From Anthopleura xanthogrammica (taxonomy: Eukaryota; Cnidaria; Anthozoa; Actiniaria; Actiniidae), in the NCBI GenBank assembly GCA_964019055.1, contig OZ025219.1, positions 7,218,888-7,282,887 of the forward strand: a DNA stretch of 64,000 bases. Direction: 5' to 3'. This document shows, one piece after another, positions 58,336 to 64,000 of this stretch. The position numbers and the translations under genes were made by a program. Below the pieces are notes generated by a model. The model saw only the letters and a program-made list of their open reading frames with translations, was not told where the DNA came from and searched no databases. The first letter of the stretch is position 1; every line of letters begins with the position of its first letter.

Positions 58336-61300
58336 ATGTACAGCAGCGAAGAGCCAAAGAATGTTATCAGCAAATCCCTGAAGTATTTTCTCTTCGTCTT
58401 CAACCTCTTCTATTGGGTAAGTTGGGATTCAAAATTTGGTTTTGAGCTCGAAGAAGTGGAACAGATTTGGAGCACTTTTCGTTCGACTTCAAAAACAAAC
58501 CCCAGCAACTTTGTTCATTAATAAATAATAATTCAAGAGATTTATTGATTGTATTACGAAGGCAAGCTCAAAAAAGCATTGTTACCTTTGTGTTTTGTAT
58601 GTTTTGTGCGTGTTGTAAGGTTAAATTTGAAGCTTATGATAAAAGCCAAGCCAAGCTTGTTGTCGATACTCAAGTTTTGGAACCTTCCTTCAGCACAACT
58701 TAAAGTTAGTTTATTCTTCAAACAAGCTTACTTCTCTTGATTATTAAGTATTAATTCCCTGCTCGTTTGTGGTTTTACTAACAGCATGGAAGCGAAGAAG
58801 GCTCGAAAATTCGTTTTATTCTGACCTCAAGATCTCCATAACAATAGCTTGATGCATAGTTTAAGGTTAATATTCTAACTTCGGCAGCTGAAAATGAGCA
58901 TATGAACTCCTTTTTTATTCAAAAATAATTCCTTATTTACTTCATCATCCAACAAGTTCAATTCAGAATCCATAATACTTGTAAAAATACCATCGTATTT
59001 CCAGAAAGAAAACTCCTTCCCTTTGATTTAGGCGTGACTCGAGAATTTATAAGCCGATTCTGTTGAGTGACTTTGCTTTTGTCTACCATGCATAAACCGA
59101 TATTTTTGCCCACCAGACGTTATTTGGTCTGCATTTTTAATCATAATTTGGTTTAATACTTTATTAAATTGCTTTTAATTGGATTGCTATAAGTATCCAA
59201 ATTCCATCTGTTTTACAACGATATATACCATGCACACATTTATCTTTCCTTTTCCTTATTGTAATTTCAAACGTATTCAACTTTGCTACTCTAATACTCT
59301 AATGTGAACAGAAAGCCTTACAGGTCTAGGACCCAATTACAAGGCAACCGATAGATCGAATTAGAATTTGGAAGTTGATTTTTGTGGAAGGATTTAACTG
59401 GAAAACTTGGAGAAAAACCCTTGTAGTACAGGAGAGAACATACAAACAACTCTACTCACATACAACACTGAGATTGGTGGGGCTTGAACCCAGGTTGCAT
59501 TGGTGAGAGGCGAGAGCTCTTACTGCTATGGCCTCAGTGCTTCCCAAAAAGCACATGTACATGAAATAGAACCTCTATAAGTGGCTAATGCAACCTCTAT
59601 TTAGCAACTGGTTCACTAAGGCTTTAAGAGGATTTTTGCTCTAATTTAACCAGCTTTAGCAGCTACAATACTTGAAATTTTATGCAGACTGGCCACACGA
59701 TAGTAGTTGGACCATAATTATGTGACATAAATATATATTATGCCGGGATAGATGTATAAAATACACAGCACTTGTCTAGCTCACTACACAAAGTATGATT
59801 GGTTCAAAACTTTGCCCTCTCATCACCAATATTATGATTCTTTCTTCTAAGGGGAAAAGGCATGGGGACATTTTTGGTACTCTTCAAAATGAAAGTAATT
59901 TTCATGCATGTTCAAATTTGAGGTGAATTTGGCTGCAATCTGTCATTGTTAAACAGCCATGAAATTGACAGGCATTTACGCATGCAATTTGGAATATACC
60001 TCTTTACCTTCGTATGCAAATTGCCCATTTCAGACCACATGACATTCCCTTGAGAAATGTTCTTTTATTAAAATATTTACACATGAAAGAATCAACTCCT
60101 AAGGAGTGACATCACGTGGTCTGAAATGGGTACAACAAACAACAAAGATAAAGAAGTCTATTGCAATAAAATCGCCATGACACCGCAAATTGCTATGGGC
60201 TTTAATCACACGGCGGCCATGTTTATTCCAATGAGAGCAAACCTCTTTGTTCGGAACATTCTGAAATGCCTCAAAGCGAGGGCAAGGGGATTCAAACCTA
60301 TTGTTTCAACCAATATCCTGCTGTGTGTTTAAAGCGAATTGTACAAGCAAGCCTTAAAATTGCACAATTACGCCTGACATACAGTATAACATTATTTGAA
60401 TGATTTTTTCATGCATTAGGCAATTGGAGGTATGATGCTTGGTATTGGCATTTGGTCCATCACACAGAAGTCATCGTATAGTGAACTTTCTTCTATTGCG
60501 ACTGACCCTGCAGCCGTTCTGGTTGCTGTTGGCTGTCTGATCATCATCATATCATTCTTTGGTACTGTCGGAGCACTCAGAGAAAACATTTGTCTGTTGG
60601 AAACGGTATGTGCATACTAGAAAAGTATATTCAAACTTTCAAGTTTCACCAAACCCTGAAACAGCCTCTGGGCTGATCTAAGTCAGGGTATATCTAACTC
60701 ACAGATCCAACCCTGAAACAACCTCTGCGCTGATCTAAGTCAGGGCATGGCTAACTCACAGATCCAACCCTGAAACAACCTCTGGGCTGATCTAAGTCAG
60801 GGCATGGCTAACTCACAGATCGAGCCCTTAAACAACCTCTGGGCTGATGTAAGTCAGGGAATGGCTTATATGGATTGGATTGGAATTTAGTGTGTTATGT
60901 TTTGTGGAGGAAGGAAACTAGAAAACCTGAGAAAAACCCTCAAATGAAGGTAGAAACCAAACAGCCTGTGATTCATGTGAGTGTATGAATTAAACCTGAG
61001 GCCTGGGGGTGAGGGGCAAGTGCACTACTTCTATGCAACCCTTGATTACTCATTCAAAGGTTAGACAGTGCATTAAACAAATATTAACTAATTTCATTTA
61101 TCTTTTATTCACAGTACAAATGGGTGATGGTTATCATTGTCATTCTTGAAATTCTTGGTGGTCTTCTTGCATTCGCTTTCTGGCCAGAGGTAAATGATCA
61201 TTTAAATTTATGGGGAGCTTTGAAGTTTATGTTGTAAAATTTCATTTTCTTCAATAAACTGCTGTTAAATATTTTGTGCTTGAGGTCCATGGTCTTGTGA

Positions 61301-63831
61301 CTTAAAGTGTTGCCTTATGAAATCCAACCCACCCAATCATTGGGTCATCTCACCATACATCCATTCATCACCCACCTATCCATCCACTCATCTACCTTAT
61401 GACCTGGTTATAAAATCCATACATCCATTTATCACCCACCTATCTATCCATCCACTCACCTACCCCATTATCTGGTTATCCTCCCATCAACTTACCTTAT
61501 CTATCCATCATCCCATCCATTTACCTTATCTATCCATCCTTCCATCCACTTACTTTATCTATCCATCCTCCCATCCATTTACCTTATCTATCTATCCTCA
61601 CATCCACTTACCTTATCTATCCATCCTCCCATCCATTTACCTTATCTATCCATCCTCACATCCACTTACTTTATCTATCCATCCTCCCATCCATTTACCT
61701 TATCTATCCATCCTTCTACTCACCCACATTGACAGGGTCTTATTGATGTCTTTTAGGTGCGAAAATCAATTGAAGTCCAAATAAAGAAAGGCATTGTAAA
61801 CTACAGGGATGATATTGACCTACAAAATGTTATTGACGGCATGCAAGAAAAGGTGAGTTAATTGAAACAGTCATTAAGAATTGGAATATAAGACGTCGAG
61901 GCCTTATCTTTTCATTCATATTTCACATATTCAGTATCCGGACTCTTGCATTTGAGATGAATAAGTTTTAAAATCTTCTATTTGTTAGTTTAAATGCTGC
62001 GGCAGCTCAAACGTCAATGACTGGGACATCAACCGATACTTCAAATGTAACAGTCCATCACCAGAAGAATGTGGAGTACCTCAATCTTGCTGCATCAAAA
62101 GTGAAGGACAGGTAAGAAATCAGGCTAAATCCCTAAGTTACAGTGTACACATATCATATATATATATATTTATCCCACACCATAGAAAATACAGCCAATC
62201 AGAAAACAGGAAAGCTGTTGTATATTTGTCGGTATTTCACTCTTCATTCCCATCATGCACTGCGTGTTGAATCTACGCATTTGTATTTTCTATGGTGTGG
62301 GATAAAATGGTTATACAATGGTTTCTCGCGGCATACTGGGGATATCCCACTCTTCACTAGCTAAAGGCTTGTGCGTATACTAAAAACTACAAGTGACTCG
62401 TGGGATATTCCACAGTATACCACTCGAAACCATTGTATAACTAGTATATATGTTCATTTTGTAAATTAGGTATGAAGAACCCATCTATTGGGAACCTAAT
62501 GAAGTTTATTGTATAATTGTATTGTATCCTGCCCTGATTTTGAACTCAGAGGTTTTTCAGGCTTCAATAAATTTGATCTCTTCAGACTTCACACCCTATA
62601 AATTACAGTGGAAACTCCACTAACAGCCTCCTCCACACAACAGCGACCTCTATACCCAACAGTGACCTCTATACCCAACAGCGACTTCTATACCCAACAG
62701 TGACCTCTATACCCAACAGTGACCTCTATACCCAACAGTGACCTCTATACCCAACAGCGACCTCTATACCCAACAGCGACCTCTATACCCAACAGTGACC
62801 GCTATACCCAACAGTGACCGCTATACCCAACAGCGACCTCTATACCCAACAGTGACCGCTATACCCAACATCGACCTTTATACCCAACAGCGACCTCTAT
62901 ACCCAATAGCGACCTCTATACCCAACAGTGACCGCTATACCCAACATCGACCTTTATACCCAACAGCGACCTCTATACCCAACAGCGACCTCTATACCCA
63001 ACAGCGACCTCTATACCCAACAGTGACCTCTATACCCAACAGCGACCTCTATACCCAACAGCGACCTCTATACTCAACAGCGACCTCTATACCCAACAGC
63101 CAGGAAATTTTGTCTAAGTTAGAAATGAGTTTATACATATATACTGTGACTGAAACCGCTAAACCTCTCCACAATGGGGACCTCTCTAATACAGCCACAG
63201 AATTTTACTGAATTAAATTCAATTCAAATTTTATTATTTAAATTCAAGTTCCTCTTTACCTTGGGCATAATAGTTTTTTGTTTGAATAACTTGTATCCAT
63301 ATTTATTTCTCATATATTTTTGCTTTTCTACCTTTCCTTTTACCAGCATTTCTTGAATTAATCTTAATATCAGTTTGTTTGTTTCTCTTATAGAGCATAA
63401 ATGTCCAGTGTGGATGGCATGTCAGGCATCAACATGTAAATATCAGTTTATTTATGTATAAAAAGAGCTTAAAACTTATATTTTGCACCCATTATTCCCC
63501 GTACAGGGTTGTTCCATGAGGTTTGCTCCACACACACTAACACTACATCCTATATATATTATACAACATACTACACTCAAATCACATGTTGATTTTTACC
63601 GACAAAGGAAAACCAGATAACAAGGACCAAATCGTGATGACGATGATGATGACGATATACAAAACAATTTTTAAGAATTTTTAAGCTGACACTTCATTTT
63701 TCCTGCAGCGTCTCACTCTTGCCAAGGAGAAGAAAATCTACATTGTTGGATGTTTAGATGCGGTCATTATTTGGTTCAGGGACCACATGTATGTCATTGG
63801 TGCTTTAGCCATTGCTTTTGCTTTTCCCGAG
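58336..63831 (+). CDS. TspanC8-type tetraspanin, TSPAN33-like (3' end outside window)
   Basis: Four-pass membrane protein. TspanC8 members bind ADAM10 and steer its exit from the ER and its substrate choice. Exons seen: 58,336-58,416; 60,420-60,605; 61,115-61,189; 61,757-61,852; 61,989-62,111; 63,394-63,435; 63,709-63,831. All seven have lengths divisible by three, all introns are phase 0 with GT-AG, and they give 242 residues. TM1 spans [21 protein letters not shown]2 is around [14 protein letters not shown], with [10 protein letters not shown] at the cytoplasmic turn. TM3 is exon 3 ([19 protein letters not shown]). The large loop has CCG (149-151) and eight cysteines in all (CC, C, C, CC, C, C), the TspanC8 mark. 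TM4 starts near residue 222. [14 protein letters not shown] is close to the TSPAN33 loop. The C-terminal tail (about 20-40 aa expected) is not in the window. Confidence 0.92.
59370..59545 (-). mobile_element. tRNA-derived SINE, minus strand, in tetraspanin intron 1
   Basis: The minus strand shows a tRNA-like head (GCAGTAAGAGCTCTCGCCTC, B box GGGTTCAAGCCCC at about 59,492-59,480) and the body GGGTTTTTCTCCAAGTTTTC of the same family as 41,716-41,990. Confidence 0.7.
59995..60160. mobile_element. MITE with TIR GACCTCTTTACCTTCG, copy 2
   Basis: Reverse-complement counterpart of 43,051-43,215 with matching loop (CATTCCCTTGAGAAATGTTC). Its right end is more diverged (AAGATAAAGAAGTCTA). In tetraspanin intron 1. 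Confidence 0.85.
60640..60870 (+). repeat. Four-unit minisatellite (about 63 bp) in tetraspanin intron 2
   Basis: Unit with CCCTGAAACAACCTCTGGGC and GTCAGGGCATGGCTAACTC. The same motif occurs inverted at 29,570-29,695 in the CNOT6-like intron. Confidence 0.9.
60880..61035 (-). mobile_element. Degraded SINE, minus strand
   Basis: Minus strand: AGTAGTGCACTTGCCCCTCA head, GGTTTAATTCA in place of the B box, and body GAGGGTTTTTCTCAGGTTTT. More diverged than the copy at 59,370-59,545. Confidence 0.55.
61340..61735 (+). repeat. ATCC-rich minisatellite (about 30-32 bp) in tetraspanin intron 3
   Basis: Repeats of CATCCACTTACCTTATCTAT alternating with CCATCCTCCCATCCATTTAC. The 155-codon frame across it is an artefact of the repeat. 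Confidence 0.9.
62171..62440. mobile_element. Two adjoining palindromic elements in tetraspanin intron 5
   Basis: First hairpin: TATCCCACACCATAGAAAAT at 62,171, inverted at 62,285-62,304. Second hairpin: TTATACAATGGTTTCTCGCG at 62,311, inverted (imperfectly) up to 62,440, with inner GGGATATCCC/GTGGGATAT motifs. Confidence 0.75.
62637..63100 (+). repeat. 19 bp minisatellite, about 24 copies, in tetraspanin intron 5
   Basis: Unit CAGCGACCTCTATACCCAA, with alternates at the first C/T (CAGTGACC) and CTC/CGC. The frame it opens ([10 protein letters not shown]) is an artefact, since the true exon 6 starts at 63,394. Confidence 0.95.
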
Positions 63832-64000
63832 GTAAGTTTTGATTTGGAGCTCAGAATTTTTTAAAAGTTCTCCCTACAGAATTCTAAATTCCCTACCTGT
63901 ATATTATTTATTTGAGATTAATTCACTTGGTGTCTGGTTGATTCGATGTACATGTCAGTTTTGATACAGGTTGTTTCGATCCACATCAATGGTTGTTTCG

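Noticed and set aside
61317..61784. 155 codon frame rich in Ser, Ile, His and Pro
   Set aside because: Product of the ATCC-type minisatellite in tetraspanin intron 3. Only its end overlaps the true exon 4, in another frame.
62738..63211. 157 codon frame with YTQQRPLYP repeats
   Set aside because: Lies within the intron between tetraspanin exons 5 and 6 and is produced by the 19 bp minisatellite.

Overview
This 64 kb window is eukaryotic nuclear DNA, AT-rich and crowded with transposon debris. Genes are split by GT-AG introns, promoters look metazoan, and tRNA-derived SINEs, BEL/Pao LTR elements and dozens of short inverted-repeat elements (MITEs) are present. A marine invertebrate fits best, and I favour a cnidarian, probably an anthozoan. 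That placement is inference from genome style, not from a diagnostic sequence.

Layout. 1-5202: a BEL/Pao retrotransposon on the minus strand with an intact 1565-codon gag-protease-RT-RNase H frame, from which the integrase core has been removed in frame. Its 5' LTR (4816-5202) abuts a 576 bp GGAT/GGGT tetranucleotide array. 5.8-14.2 kb and 19.7-25.8 kb: repeats and MITEs, including two copies of one segment (about 10,985-14,215 and 20,137-22,955) that differ by clean insertions and so show transposon boundaries. 14.2-15.6 kb: a 5'-truncated integrase fragment of a different BEL/Pao family, with its 3' LTR start.

26.8-35.2 kb: a complete six-exon gene for the CCR4-type deadenylase CNOT6/CNOT6L (551 aa, catalytic residues conserved). 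35.2-44.1 kb: MITEs, a tRNA-derived SINE and one possible orphan first exon. 44.2 kb: an intronless orphan gene (166 aa). 47.4-56.6 kb: a small family of intronless orphan genes, with four copies (one minus-strand, three plus-strand, one of these a clear pseudogene). They share a TATA promoter, 5' leader, internal repeats and a lysine-rich tail. Two satellites lie among and next to them, one with a 95 bp and one with a 147 bp period. 58.3-63.8 kb: seven exons of a TspanC8-type tetraspanin (TSPAN33-like). Its last exon or exons lie beyond the window.

The two conserved genes are unrelated housekeeping and membrane-trafficking genes, and nothing here suggests a joint pathway. The most unusual item is the intronless orphan gene family at 47.4-56.6 kb, possibly with a distant relative at 44.2 kb.
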